Origin: Durusdinium trenchii
Taxonomy: Eukaryota; Sar; Dinophyceae; Suessiales; Symbiodiniaceae
Length of the DNA: 64,000 nucleotides
Direction of reading: 5' to 3'
NCBI GenBank assembly: GCA_963970005.1
Contig: CAXAMN010025695.1
Span: 50,463-114,462, forward strand
How positions within the stretch are numbered: position 1 is the stretch's first letter; each line of letters begins with the position of its first letter. Positions 10,593 to 18,777 of the stretch are shown in pieces. The position numbers were made by a program, and so were the translations under genes. The notes beneath the pieces were generated by a model, which saw only the letters and a list, made by a program, of their open reading frames with translations, was not told where the DNA came from and did no database searches.

Positions 10593-10814
10593 TTGAAAAC
10601 CGTATTTACGGACAGATGTCCTTTGGCCCATAGACTCCCAGACCAGGCCCGCACAATCCTTGATAGGCTTTTGCCTTTGGCATGCCTTGGGTTTGAGAAC
10701 GAAACCCTGGTTTGCAAGCAGCGACATGCCCTCACTTTCGCCGGCGGAGTGCCAGTTTTGCACCCCAAATTGGGGCACCAAGACGGCCTGATGAGAATGT
10801 GCTTGGAATCATGA
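10593..10814 (+). CDS. Weak open frame, possible exon
   Basis: A 73-codon + frame with protein-like text (LDRLLPLACLGFENETLVC) that ends in TGA. There is no ATG at the left edge and a competing minus frame exists. Possibly a terminal exon; no family. Confidence 0.22.
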   Translation: MKTVFTDRCPLAHRLPDQARTILDRLLPLACLGFENETLVCKQRHALTFAGGVPVLHPKLGHQDGLMRMCLES

Positions 10815-11281
10815 ATGAATGAAAAAGGCATGATCGCGAGGGGTCTGGAGGCAAAGCGGCCAGGCGAGCATGAAGATGCATGACACTCTGTGCGGCTTTG
10901 ATGCCTTGCCTCAACAAGATGCCAGGCTAGTAAGCTAATTAGATAAGCTAATAACGATATAATATACATATATATCTATATATTATATTGTATAACGATG
11001 CGGCGCCCCAATTGCATCCAATTGCAAGGGCACGTTAATTCCTTTTTTTGTTTAGTGGTCCCCAAGTATATAGAAACGGTTTGCAACAAATGAAAGGGAC
11101 ATAAAGGGACTTTACTTTTCAATCCATTTGGGGATCTACTATTTATATAGTCATATACATATACAACATTATATAACTATAATATTACTCCTAAGCTGAA
11201 CGACATTGGAGTGATGCGAAATTTTATCCTTTATATAACTTTAACGCCTGGTAGCTGTGGAGCTGTTCGAGCAATCTGACC

Positions 11282-11304
11282 CCAGCCCCCCAGTGGGGGG
11301 CTGG
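11282..11304. repeat. Perfect 10-bp stem-loop
   Basis: CCAGCCCCCC at 11282-11291, loop AGT, then GGGGGGCTGG at 11295-11304. It lies immediately before the first open frame of the DIRS-like element. It could be part of an element terminus or an RNA hairpin in the leader. Confidence 0.75.
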
Positions 11305-12395
11305 TGGAATGTGAAGCACAGATGCCAGGAACTTGGCAACGAGCAGGAACTGGTGTGGACCTGAAAGTTGGGTGCTTCCTTGAAGGAGGTGTTCTTGACC
11401 CAGAAGGGAGAGCTCAAGGTACCATCCTCTTGGGCATACGTGAGGTGGGTCGAGATCATGGAGGCACCCCAACGATTTCAGGTCAGTTTCTTGGATGTAC
11501 GGACTCGCACTATCGTTGGTGGATGAGGGAAGGAGAAGGCCGCAGAGTGGCTTCACAGGGATGGTACCATCTATGTGGAGAAAGGCCCGGGGCTTGCGCG
11601 GCCATCCGTGGAAAAGCAAAGATCATCCACCTTGTGAAGGTGCGAGAGCTCAGTCCAGAGGACTTCACAGAGGGGAACTTTGGTTTCCTCAAGAAGGTAG
11701 AAGAAAGGAACGCCTTTGACGACGCCCTTCATGACTTCAACCGGAAGATAGCCGGTGACAAGAGGCTACCCGCCCCTGAGCCGGGCGTGGGACCCAAGGC
11801 TACTTGGGGATGTGAGAGCAATTCGTTTGACTCCAGGCTGAGCCGAAGTCGTCGTCGCGACCCGTCCCCCACCAAGAAGAAACTCCAGGAGAGACTTGAG
11901 GTGCTGTGCCACGACCTCAAGAAAGCTGAGAAGGATGCAGCCGACCACAAAGCCAATCGAAGGAAGGAGAAGGAACGTGCCCGTGACAAAGGGGGGCGTA
12001 GAAAAGAAGGCAAAGACAACAAGGAGAGGCAGGGAGAACGCAAAGAGAAGAAGCGAAAGGAGGATCATGCTGGAGAGCGAGGTAAGGAAAAGAAGAGAGG
12101 ACGGTCTCGCAGTTCTCTGAAAGGGCATCGTCCTAAGAGATCGAGGTCGGGCTCAAGGAAAGACCCAAAACGTAGGAGAAGATCGCGATCCAGGAGAGGC
12201 TCCAGTGACAGCAGCCGAGATGGCAAGCGTACCCCGCTCTTCCATTCTCGGGGGAGTGGTGGCGAAGGAAAGCAAAACACTGGAGACAAAAGGGCCTTTG
12301 GCGAAGGGCCTGCGATCCCCTATGATGACGCGTCTGAGACTGAGGATGAGGCAGTTTTTCGGCAAGCCCCCTTGAAGCCCGCGAAAAGCTCATAG
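11304..12395 (+). CDS. Gag-like leader protein with Arg/Ser/Lys-rich domain
   Basis: A 363-codon frame with a non-ATG left edge. Residues about 20-130 form a globular-looking part (FLGCTDSHYRWWMREGEG, then WYHLCGERPG). About 150-190 is an acidic/basic linker. About 190-320 is dominated by KE, RK and RS repeats (KRSRSGSRKDPKRRRRSRSR), like an SR or nucleic-acid-binding tail. The last 30 residues are acidic (DDASETEDEA). As the first ORF of the element it is probably the structural or RNA-binding protein. It runs into a TAG at 12393-12395, while frame 1 from 12394 continues the protein (LLNYSNKYPGRLASRMLLKM), so one frameshift separates them. Confidence 0.55.
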   Translation: MECEAQMPGTWQRAGTGVDLKVGCFLEGGVLDPEGRAQGTILLGIREVGRDHGGTPTISGQFLGCTDSHYRWWMREGEGRRVASQGWYHLCGERPGACAAIRGKAKIIHLVKVRELSPEDFTEGNFGFLKKVEERNAFDDALHDFNRKIAGDKRLPAPEPGVGPKATWGCESNSFDSRLSRSRRRDPSPTKKKLQERLEVLCHDLKKAEKDAADHKANRRKEKERARDKGGRRKEGKDNKERQGERKEKKRKEDHAGERGKEKKRGRSRSSLKGHRPKRSRSGSRKDPKRRRRSRSRRGSSDSSRDGKRTPLFHSRGSGGEGKQNTGDKRAFGEGPAIPYDDASETEDEAVFRQAPLKPAKSS

Positions 12396-12906
12396 GCTGC
12401 TCAACTACAGCAACAAATACCCAGGAAGACTCGCCAGCCGCATGTTGCTCAAGATGCAGGCACAGTTGGCGAGGGGCCTAGAGGGGGCGACCGATGAGAG
12501 GACCCCCCCGGTTGCCATGAATCATGTTCTGACAGTCATGCAACCAACACTGGGGTCTCGCCTCGGAGTAAGGACGCTCCGAGAAATGAAAACACTGGCT
12601 CAATGCCTAGACTTCCTGTCCACCGGACGGAGGGGGCGCGCCACGGGCGAAGGACATTGGTCCAGCGCTCAATTTCTCGAACTCCTTCCACCGGACAATG
12701 CCACACTCCTCGAGCGCGACGAAGAATGGTTTCTGGCGCAGGAGTACCTGCAAGACCGCAAGATCAAAGAGTACGACCGCGGTCACCCCCCGAAAGGGGG
12801 CTGGGACAATCAGAAAGGCAAAGGGAAAGGGAAGGAGACCAGAAAGGAGAGAAAGGCAAGGGCAAGAAAAAGGAGCCGCGGAAGGACAAGGACGAGTGAA
12901 GGATGA
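12394..12906 (+). CDS. Gag-like core segment
   Basis: Continuation of the leader protein in frame 1: GRLASRMLLKMQAQLARGLE, a helical region (VLTVMQPTLGSRLGVRTLRE), then EGHWSSAQFLELLPPDN and a Lys/Gly/Arg-rich tail (KGKGKGKETRKERK). This architecture (helical core then basic KGKGK tail) is what I would expect for a retroelement nucleocapsid-type protein. The tail is crossed by further frame changes near 12880-12900. Confidence 0.5.
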   Translation, partial: RLLNYSNKYPGRLASRMLLKMQAQLARGLEGATDERTPPVAMNHVLTVMQPTLGSRLGVRTLREMKTLAQCLDFLSTGRRGRATGEGHWSSAQFLELLPPDNATLLERDEEWFLAQEYLQDRKIKEYDRGHPPKGGWDNQKGKGKGKETRKERKARARKRSRGRTRTSEG

Positions 12907-13423
12907 GGTCACGGAGGAGTCTCAGGATGATGCCGCCCATGACTTCTGGAAGGTCGAGTTGAAGAAGCTCCTGGATATGGAGGTCGCGCCCAGTGAACTA
13001 ATTAGCCATGCCGCCATCCACCTGTCAGGTTTACCCTGCCTCTTTTCAAAGGCAGTGGGAGCGATGGAGTTGTCTGAAAATGGTGAGGGCGAACCACACA
13101 GGACCGCCGAGGTCCGCCGTCTTCTTCCCGTCCATCGTGGAGCAGTGCGGCATTACTGCTCTAAGCTTCCTGGCAATGTGGGGAGCTGGGTTTGCCTGAT
13201 GGTGGATGTGTTGAACCACATGTACCTGGGAGGCAAGAGAGTCATGGGGCGCAAGGTCCTCAGTGACTCCCAGAGGTGTGCGCTTGAGATGCTCATTCTT
13301 GAGGTGGAGAACTTTGTGGAAAAGGAGTCAGCCGTCAAGAGATACGAGGAACTATGGCACGACCTCGGAAGGGTGAGATTCGACTACTCCGGAGAGCCGG
13401 ATAGCTATAATGGAAGAACTTGA
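12895..13423 (+). CDS. Gag/pol linker segment, unknown
   Basis: Frame 2 from about 12895 reads VKDEVTEESQDDAAHDFWKV, then LKKLLDMEVAPSEL and later LNHMYLGGKRVMGRKVLSDS, with regular helical composition. It overlaps the start of the RT frame (13410) by 14 nt. It is probably the N-terminal region of the pol-type polyprotein of the DIRS-like element. No enzymatic motif is visible. Confidence 0.45.
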
Positions 13424-14549
13424 AGCTTCCAAAGCAGTGGCTTGTTGGCCTCGGCCAGGTGAGGCAGGGATCCAGCCGGCAGTGAACTTTGTCGGCGAGG
13501 AAGTGCGTGAGTGGCTGGAAAACCCTCGCTCTACCCTGCTCCCCAGGAGTCAGTGTCCAGAGAACCCCCCGAAGAGTCGGGTGCATGCAAGTGATGCGGA
13601 GCGGGAGGCCCTGGTGCGAGCAGGAGTTGAACGAAAGATGATGTGCGAAGTCGCTGAGGAGGACATCCTTCGCGATCAAGAAGGAAGGATGGTCCTGAAC
13701 GGGGCCGGAGGAGTGCCGAAGATAAAGCTGATAGACGGCAAGGAGGAACGTCTACAGCGCTTCATCACCAACTTGGTGCCGTCCAACTCCTACCAGGAAC
13801 ACATGCTGGGCGACGACCGTCATTTGCCCTACCTTGGACAAATGTCCATGTTGGAGTTGGAGGAAGGGCAGGAGCTGCTGGTGGATTCCGAGGACCGAAC
13901 CAGCTGCTTTAACCTCTTCTCGTTACCGCCCCAGTGGGCTGGAATGATGACGTTCTCCAAACAGGTGAGCTCGGCTGTGTTTGGGGGCCCCCCCAATCAG
14001 AAATCCTGGGTGGCCATGTGTGTAGTCCCCATGGGATGGATCAACAGCGTCAGCCTTATGCAGACCGTGGTGAGAACTTTGGTATTCAAGGAGAGCTCCA
14101 TACCTTATGAGAGCGAGATCTCGAAGGCGAAGCCTTTTCCTACCGATGCATCAGCCTCGCTGGTGTATCTGGATTCGTATGATGAACTTCGCAAGGTGCA
14201 TCGGGCCTGCAAAGAGGTCCTGGAGGGCCATGCGTCTGAGCGGCATGAGAGGTTTGCGGCAACTTGCCAACACCATGGACTCTCCCTCAATACCGGCAAG
14301 CGCCTGGTTGGAGCCGTCCGAGGATCCCTGCAAGGAGGCCTTCTAGAGGGTGAAAAAGGGGTCTTTCATTCCTCCCCGGACAAGCAGTGTTCACTCATTG
14401 GCTATGGCATGATGATCTTGGCCACCGGAAAGGCTAGTGAGTTCGAGCTCCGCCACTTTGTCGGCAAAGCCCTGTTCAACCTGGCATTCCGAAGACCAGC
14501 TCAGCCATGTCGATCCTTGAGAGCGTGTTCAGTGACATCGAGAGGCTGA
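13410..14549 (+). CDS. Reverse transcriptase domain (DIRS-type)
   Basis: 379 codons beginning at a real ATG (MEELEASKAV). RT landmarks: the motif A region LLVDSEDRTSCFNLFSLP (about residues 150-167), WVAMCVVPMGWINSVSL at the motif B position, and LVYLDSYDELRK (about residues 250-261) where the YxDD catalytic box lies, here YLDS. The thumb-like region contains HHGLSLNTGKRLVGAVRG and a conserved-looking FELRHFVGKALFNLAFRRP. The frame then shifts near 14500-14520; the true continuation is in frame 2 (MSILESVFSDIERL). Motif C with Ser in place of the second Asp may be family-typical or inactivating. Confidence 0.7.
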   Translation: MEELEASKAVACWPRPGEAGIQPAVNFVGEEVREWLENPRSTLLPRSQCPENPPKSRVHASDAEREALVRAGVERKMMCEVAEEDILRDQEGRMVLNGAGGVPKIKLIDGKEERLQRFITNLVPSNSYQEHMLGDDRHLPYLGQMSMLELEEGQELLVDSEDRTSCFNLFSLPPQWAGMMTFSKQVSSAVFGGPPNQKSWVAMCVVPMGWINSVSLMQTVVRTLVFKESSIPYESEISKAKPFPTDASASLVYLDSYDELRKVHRACKEVLEGHASERHERFAATCQHHGLSLNTGKRLVGAVRGSLQGGLLEGEKGVFHSSPDKQCSLIGYGMMILATGKASEFELRHFVGKALFNLAFRRPAQPCRSLRACSVTSRG

Positions 14550-14743
14550 GTCGTGAAGCCGGGCGACAGCCGTTGAGCCCTGCTTCTACGGAGGAGATTC
14601 TTATGGTGATGGCGCTGACCCCCATACTTAGGATGAACTTGCGAGCGCAGATGGATCAGGAGGTCACCATCACAGACGCATCACCGTTAGGGGCTGGAGG
14701 AGGAGTTGCAGAGGTTCAAACGAGAACCAGACACAGAAGGTGA
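14507..14743 (+). CDS. RT-RNase H connection and first RNase H strand
   Basis: Frame 2 continuation of the RT ORF: helical connection (SPASTEEILMVMALTPIL), then VTITDASPLGAGGGVAEV. TDASPLGAG matches the first catalytic Asp motif of DIRS and retroviral RNase H (TDAS.xGWGA). The frame shifts again near 14700 into the cysteine-rich block. The rest of RNase H (Glu and two Asp motifs) is not found for about 1.2 kb; see 15465-16202. Confidence 0.6.
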   Translation: MSILESVFSDIERLSREAGRQPLSPASTEEILMVMALTPILRMNLRAQMDQEVTITDASPLGAGGGVAEVQTRTRHRR

Positions 14744-14960
14744 GCCAGGGGAGGTTTGCTTCTACTGCGCAGGCGAGTTCTCAGAGGGACGATTTCCTTG
14801 TCCTACAGCCTGCCAGGTTTCGCTGTGTTCCTTGGAATGTATGTGGAGACACAGGAACATGCAGTGCAAACGGAAGGCCTACCCAGTTCCAAAGTTTGGA
14901 GAAAGGTTCTCCGGCAGTGAAGCACCCCTCACAACAGAGGTGGCGAAGGTGGGTCTGTAG
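14706..14960 (+). CDS. MYND-like zinc-binding block inserted in RNase H
   Basis: Frame 3 peptide with the pattern C-x2-C-x10-C-x3-C-x4-C-x3-C-x3-H-x4-C (CFYC, CPTAC, LCSLEC, HRNMQC), close to MYND/HIT-type zinc fingers. It follows the RNase H TDAS strand directly and precedes the methyltransferase-like block, so it appears to be nested inside the RNase H fold. A TAG at 14958-14960 in this frame marks a further frameshift into frame 2. Probably a protein- or nucleic-acid-binding module. Confidence 0.55.
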   Translation: MQRFKREPDTEGEPGEVCFYCAGEFSEGRFPCPTACQVSLCSLECMWRHRNMQCKRKAYPVPKFGERFSGSEAPLTTEVAKVGL

Positions 14961-15451
14961 AAGTACAGCCCCCTTACGATCTCAAGCTGGGCCATGACTT
15001 CTTCAGTGACGATGGCCGTGCTCGACTCGAGGAGCTGGAAAATGACCCTGAACTTTTTGCGGAGCACTGGGCTCCCTGTTGTAAGTTGTTCTCAAAAGCG
15101 CGAGGGAGGCCCATCCGCCTGGCCAGTGGCAGGACTGTGCCAGGCCCTCAACCTGTGAGGGACGGCAAGCACCTCATGGGATATCCATGGGTGAGCAATG
15201 ATATGAAGAAGAGGCTCCGCCATTCAAACACGATGGCCAACAGGAGCCTGGGCCGGTTGAAGGCTGGCAATCAGGAGGAGAAGGTCGAGACAATGGAACA
15301 CCCGTACGGGTCCTGGTTGTGGTACTGGCCAGCCCCACAGGAGCTCGAAGATAGTGGCGACTTTGACTTTGCTGTGGGCAGCATGTGCCGCTTTGGAGGG
15401 CGACGTGAGAAGTGGTTTGCCCTTCTTGGAAATGCCATGAAATGCCCCTGA
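14960..15451 (+). CDS. Methyltransferase-like block in the DIRS-like polyprotein
   Basis: Frame 2, starting about VQPPYDLKLGHDFFSDDGRA. Downstream are HWAPCCKLFSKARGRP (resembling the APPC/PPC.xFS loop of DNA methyltransferases) and, about 60 residues later, METMEHPYGSWLWYW (resembling an ENP..S.LW segment), then CRFGGRREKW. Classical DIRS elements carry a DAM-type N6-adenine methyltransferase-like domain, which supports a methyltransferase reading, but here it lies inside RNase H rather than after it. The catalytic status is unclear because no full SAM-binding motif I is visible. The frame breaks at 15451. Confidence 0.4.
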   Translation, partial: EVQPPYDLKLGHDFFSDDGRARLEELENDPELFAEHWAPCCKLFSKARGRPIRLASGRTVPGPQPVRDGKHLMGYPWVSNDMKKRLRHSNTMANRSLGRLKAGNQEEKVETMEHPYGSWLWYWPAPQELEDSGDFDFAVGSMCRFGGRREKWFALLGNAMKCP

Positions 15452-15464
15452 GATCACCCAAAGG

Positions 15465-16202
15465 TTGCACAGGCCAACATGTGAGGGACATACCAACCTT
15501 CTACCCTATGAGGTCCACGAAGAGACCGATGGCAGCCTGAGGTACGATACAGAGGAAGGGTCTCAGTACCCTCAGGGATGGTGCCGCAAGTATGCCCAGG
15601 GATTGCGAGCACTCGTGGAGGGCAAAGGTCTCCACCTTGAGGCACGATATGATGGCCGAAAACTCTGGGTTATGGATGAGTTGGCGGAGAGCACCGACAG
15701 GCTCAAAGATGAGAGTGCAGCCAGCAATATGGCAGGCGACATCGTCTCCTTGGAGATGACCATGAAAGAAGGGCAAGAGAGGGCCCATCTCAAAGAGATG
15801 CTCAGGCGCCTCACCATTCGAGGGACGGAACTCAAACTTCAGTTCCAGGAAGGAGGAGCAGGAGAACTGCCTTACCCCGCATATCGGTGGTATTTCAAAA
15901 AGGTTTTCAGCTACAAGTGGAAAGAGGAGCTCCACATCAACATTGGGGAGCTCAATTCCTTCATCAGCATGACAGAAAGGCGCGCCTCTGACCGGGAGAA
16001 ACATGGGACGCGCTACTTGGCCATCCTCGACAGTCAGGTTGTGCGAGGGGCCTTAGGCAAAGGCCGTAGCCCCTCCAGGGCCATGAATCGAGGCCTCAAG
16101 AAAAGCGCCGCTTTGCTGATTTTGATGGATGCTTACCCGCTGTTGGCGTGGACCATATCCCGATGGAACTGGGCCGACAAGCCCAGTCGGGTGTTTCAAT
16201 GA
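15465..16202 (+). CDS. Linker and remainder of RNase H
   Basis: Frame 3. Residues 1-150 continue the inserted block (YEVHEETDGSLRYDTEEGSQ, YPQGWCRKYAQGLR, a charged helix). From about residue 150 the RNase H fold resumes: ELHINIGELNSFI (catalytic Glu), YLAILDSQVVRGALGKGRSP (catalytic Asp) and WTISRWNWADKPSR (final Asp), which are the standard landmarks of DIRS RNase H. It overlaps the recombinase frame by 55 nt. Together with TDAS at about 14670 all four acidic residues are present but about 420 codons apart. Confidence 0.65.
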   Translation: MHRPTCEGHTNLLPYEVHEETDGSLRYDTEEGSQYPQGWCRKYAQGLRALVEGKGLHLEARYDGRKLWVMDELAESTDRLKDESAASNMAGDIVSLEMTMKEGQERAHLKEMLRRLTIRGTELKLQFQEGGAGELPYPAYRWYFKKVFSYKWKEELHINIGELNSFISMTERRASDREKHGTRYLAILDSQVVRGALGKGRSPSRAMNRGLKKSAALLILMDAYPLLAWTISRWNWADKPSRVFQ

Positions 16203-16729
16203 CACAGCGCAATCATCCGCGCTTTGCTGGCCTGCAGCGAAAGAGCATTGCATCGTATCGGTTGGCGCTAGAGAGGTTTTTGTCGTTTGCTAAGAGAAGG
16301 AGTAAAAGCTTTCGTAATGCTGAAGACGTGGATGACACTTTGTCTGACTATTTCACTTGCATGTATCAGGAGGGGGAACCTGTATCAGCCGCGGGCCATG
16401 CCCTTTCTGGAATTAAACGTTTTTTGCCTGACCTGAAACTCCAGTTGCCCGTTTTCACCCAATACTTTCGCAACTGGCAGCGCTCTCACAGGCCGATCCG
16501 TGCTGTTCCCATCAGTTGGGAACTTTTGCAAGCTATGGCGGCCGTGGCTTGGCACGAAGGCAGTCCGCGTACGGCGTTGCTGCTGTACGTTGGTTTCAAC
16601 TGCTTTTTACGAACTTCGGAGCTCTTATCACTCCAACTCTGCCACCTACTACCCCATAGAAGGAAACATGAAGTGGCAGTAGTTATCCTGTTTGCAAAAC
16701 CTCTAATGGCAATGCCCAGGTTCTCTTAG
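16148..16729 (+). CDS. Tyrosine recombinase, N-terminal and first catalytic part
   Basis: Frame 2. A SAM-like core-binding domain (LQRKSIASYRLALERFLSFA, then ISGIKRF-like helices) is followed by the catalytic N-part with LLYVGFNCFLRTSELLSLQL: the Arg of FLRTSELL is the first catalytic Arg of the tyrosine recombinase family. The frame ends at 16727-16729 after a shift; the sense text continues briefly in frame 1 (NAQVLLVRDENTW) before frame 3 resumes at 16746. It would integrate the circular cDNA of the element. Confidence 0.65.
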   Translation: MDHIPMELGRQAQSGVSMTQRNHPRFAGLQRKSIASYRLALERFLSFAKRRSKSFRNAEDVDDTLSDYFTCMYQEGEPVSAAGHALSGIKRFLPDLKLQLPVFTQYFRNWQRSHRPIRAVPISWELLQAMAAVAWHEGSPRTALLLYVGFNCFLRTSELLSLQLCHLLPHRRKHEVAVVILFAKPLMAMPRFS

Positions 16730-16745
16730 TTCGTGATGAAAATAC

Positions 16746-17093
16746 TTGGAAATGACTCACCATCTCTTGAAGAGATTGGATGCAGCCGCCATGCTTTGGG
16801 CTGGAACCTCCAGTGAGTTTCGTACGACGTGGGGGCACCTGCTTGAATGCCTCACCTTCAGGTATGATGACTACTCCCCTTACGGGATTCGACGGGGTGG
16901 TGCAACTTGGCACTTTTTAGAGACAGGGTCATTGGATGCTACACTGGCCAGGGGGCGATGGTCAGTTAGTAAAGTGGCCCGTCAATACATTGATGATGGT
17001 ACCTTGACCCTCGCTCAACTACAAATGAGTCGTGAACAGAAGAGACAAATTAAGCTATGGCTGCGTAGAAATCGTGCTCAATGGCAAGATTAA
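16746..17093 (+). CDS. Tyrosine recombinase, C-terminal catalytic part
   Basis: Frame 3, 115 codons ending in TAA. It contains YDDYSPYGIRRGGATWHF, the H-x-x-R box with Tyr in the usual His position, then LARGRWSVSKVARQYIDDG, giving the conserved GRW and the nucleophilic Tyr. The tail is basic (KRQIKLWLRRNRAQWQ). The spacing is that of a complete recombinase C-terminus. The His-to-Tyr change may or may not be family-typical. Confidence 0.65.
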   Translation: MEMTHHLLKRLDAAAMLWAGTSSEFRTTWGHLLECLTFRYDDYSPYGIRRGGATWHFLETGSLDATLARGRWSVSKVARQYIDDGTLTLAQLQMSREQKRQIKLWLRRNRAQWQD

Positions 17094-17100
17094 GGGTTTG

Positions 17101-18278
17101 ACATGCAACTGCGTCGGGAATACACCGTGGGAAGTGGGGCTCTTTTCTTTTCCACGGTTGAACTCGGAAAGTGGGAAGCTTTTTAGCTTTTCCACCACAG
17201 GCTCTTTAGCCTTGGGCTCTTTAGCCACCCTTTCTGACCGCCTCTGGGTTGGTGTGGTTGAGAAGATTGAGGTTCGGAAGCAGTGTTTCACCGTCTAGCC
17301 AATAGGGCTACCCACTTTAATGCAATCTGTGGTTCGCTAAAAGCACGCTTGCTTGGCGCAAGGCGTGTTAAAGAGGATAAATATATATATATATATCATA
17401 CACACTTGGTTTGACGACCATCATTCCGACTTCTGCCGCTGCGACGATTCTTTTTAATGTTCCGCTCGGTCTCGGCCCGAACTCTCGCTCCGCCGCGCAG
17501 TGGCTCAAGACTTCCTCCTTCGGACTTGGACTGGCCGAGTGGCCACCCGAGCCACCCGAGCCGTACCGGAAGCCCAAACAGGTTTTGGATGCTGAGGTGA
17601 AGCAGAGAGTCCATTCAAGGTCTTGGATCCAGACATCTCAACAGAGACATTCAAACATATTCCCTTTGAATCTAATCTTCATGCCTTAATTACCACTTTC
17701 TGTAAGGGTTATGAGGTGTGTACCATTCTTTTTGGAAGCAGGTGCTTGGAAATTGGGAGACCCCATTGGCTAAAACACCAGGCCATTCGGGGACCCGGTT
17801 TCGTTTTTTGTTTCAGAAAAGACGGGCACCAGAAAAAAGAACATCTCCCGATGGCCAAATTGATTTTATCACGAGCATGGGCAACACAGTGGGCAACACG
17901 ATTTCACAAATTCACAACTCAATCTTTATCATACATACTGATACTGTTACTGTATATACTGATGACACTGATAATGATCCTTTGGGCCCTAATTGCCTTT
18001 CCCTAAAGCAGACTTTGCACGATCCACCAGCTCCAGTTGAACGCCCCGGCCGCACTTGCGCCCCAACCCGTTCGGACCCAGGCCTATGACGCGCAGCTTG
18101 AGGCGAAACATCCCACTATTGGAATTTGGTAGTTGAATGAAATTATGCATCGCAAGGGTTGTGGATAGCGTTTTGAAGTGGTCACAGCGGGTTGGACAGC
18201 GATTGAATGGCTTGATATGGCCATAACTAACGGTCTCAGCTGAGGGGAACTGCGCCAGGCCGCCTTGCTCCTTTTGAG
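17101..18278. other. No firm gene; possible coding patches
   Basis: Follows the DIRS-like recombinase. Contains two GTGGGAAG...CTTTTCCAC units (17130-17200), a (TA)n tract at 17381-17398 and open frames at 17411-17689 (LAEWPPEPPEPYRKPKQVLD) and 17623-18006 on + that might include exons, without convincing boundaries. Confidence 0.3.
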
Positions 18279-18425
18279 ATGGGTGCGGGAGCAGGCGCTG
18301 CCAAGAAGCAGAAATACAATGCCTCGTGGGGAGCCCCTGCCGTTGACTGGAGCGATTTCGGGACCTCCCCACACAACTGGGGCCACCGCCGGACCTCAAC
18401 CTGGAGTGCTGGATTGTGCAGTTGA
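18279..18425 (+). CDS. Short ORF MGAGAAKKQKYN..., possible first exon
   Basis: Starts with ATG GGT GCG GGA GCA and encodes 48 residues (MGAGAAKKQKYNASWG, then DWSDFGTSPHNWGH) up to TGA at 18423-18425. The N-terminus looks like a genuine protein start: small residues, then basic. A 288-codon minus frame covers the same bases but contains a (TA)n-coded Ile-Tyr run and degenerate repeats, so I prefer the + reading. It may continue by splicing. Unknown function. Confidence 0.33.
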   Translation: MGAGAGAAKKQKYNASWGAPAVDWSDFGTSPHNWGHRRTSTWSAGLCS

Positions 18426-18429
18426 AGAT

Positions 18430-18690
18430 AGAATGACCGAACGCATGACCGATAGAATGCCAGAATGAAGGCATGCCAGCGACGAATGTCAGAAAACATG
18501 ACAAAATAATCGCTAAAAGCATGCCTCCCTGCATGCCAGAAAGAAGGTCACAAATAGAATGCCAGAATATATGCAAAAATATGCAAGATAGGGTGCCACA
18601 GTAAAAAACACATGAGAATGCAGAGTAGTTATTTGCCAGGCAGAATGAATGCCGTAGAACGCCAAAAAGTTGGCAAGATAGAATGCCGTG
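18430..18690 (+). repeat. Degenerate GATAGAATGCC repeats
   Basis: GATAGAATGCC or close variants recur at about 18427, 18450, 18554, 18584 and 18679, with many ATGCCAGAA variants between. This decayed short-unit repeat explains the long minus-strand open frame across it. Confidence 0.5.
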
Positions 18691-18777
18691 ATATATATAT
18701 ATATATATGGGAGTTGATCGAAAACCCCGTGTAAGGAGTTTTATATAAAACAGCCTTTCAGATGTTGTTAGAACCAT

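Larger units (their letters stand above)
11224..17100 (+). mobile_element. DIRS-like (tyrosine recombinase) retroelement, decayed
   Basis: An array on + of a gag-like basic leader (11304-13423), reverse transcriptase (13410-14549), RNase H (14661-16202) and tyrosine recombinase (16148-17093). RT plus RNase H plus tyrosine recombinase, with no DDE integrase, is the hallmark of the DIRS order. The array changes frame at about 12394, 12900, 13410, 14520, 14706, 14955, 15450, 16150 and 16700-16746, so this copy cannot encode full proteins without correction. Ends are approximate: I could not find the terminal and internal complementary repeats expected of DIRS elements. A perfect stem-loop sits at the left edge (11282-11304) and a G/T-rich stretch with two GTGGGAAG...CTTTTCCAC units follows the recombinase (17130-17200). 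Confidence 0.8.

Noticed and set aside
11729-12128. Minus ORFs rich in Leu, Ser and Phe
   Set aside because: Antisense of the Arg/Lys/Glu-rich gag-like leader.
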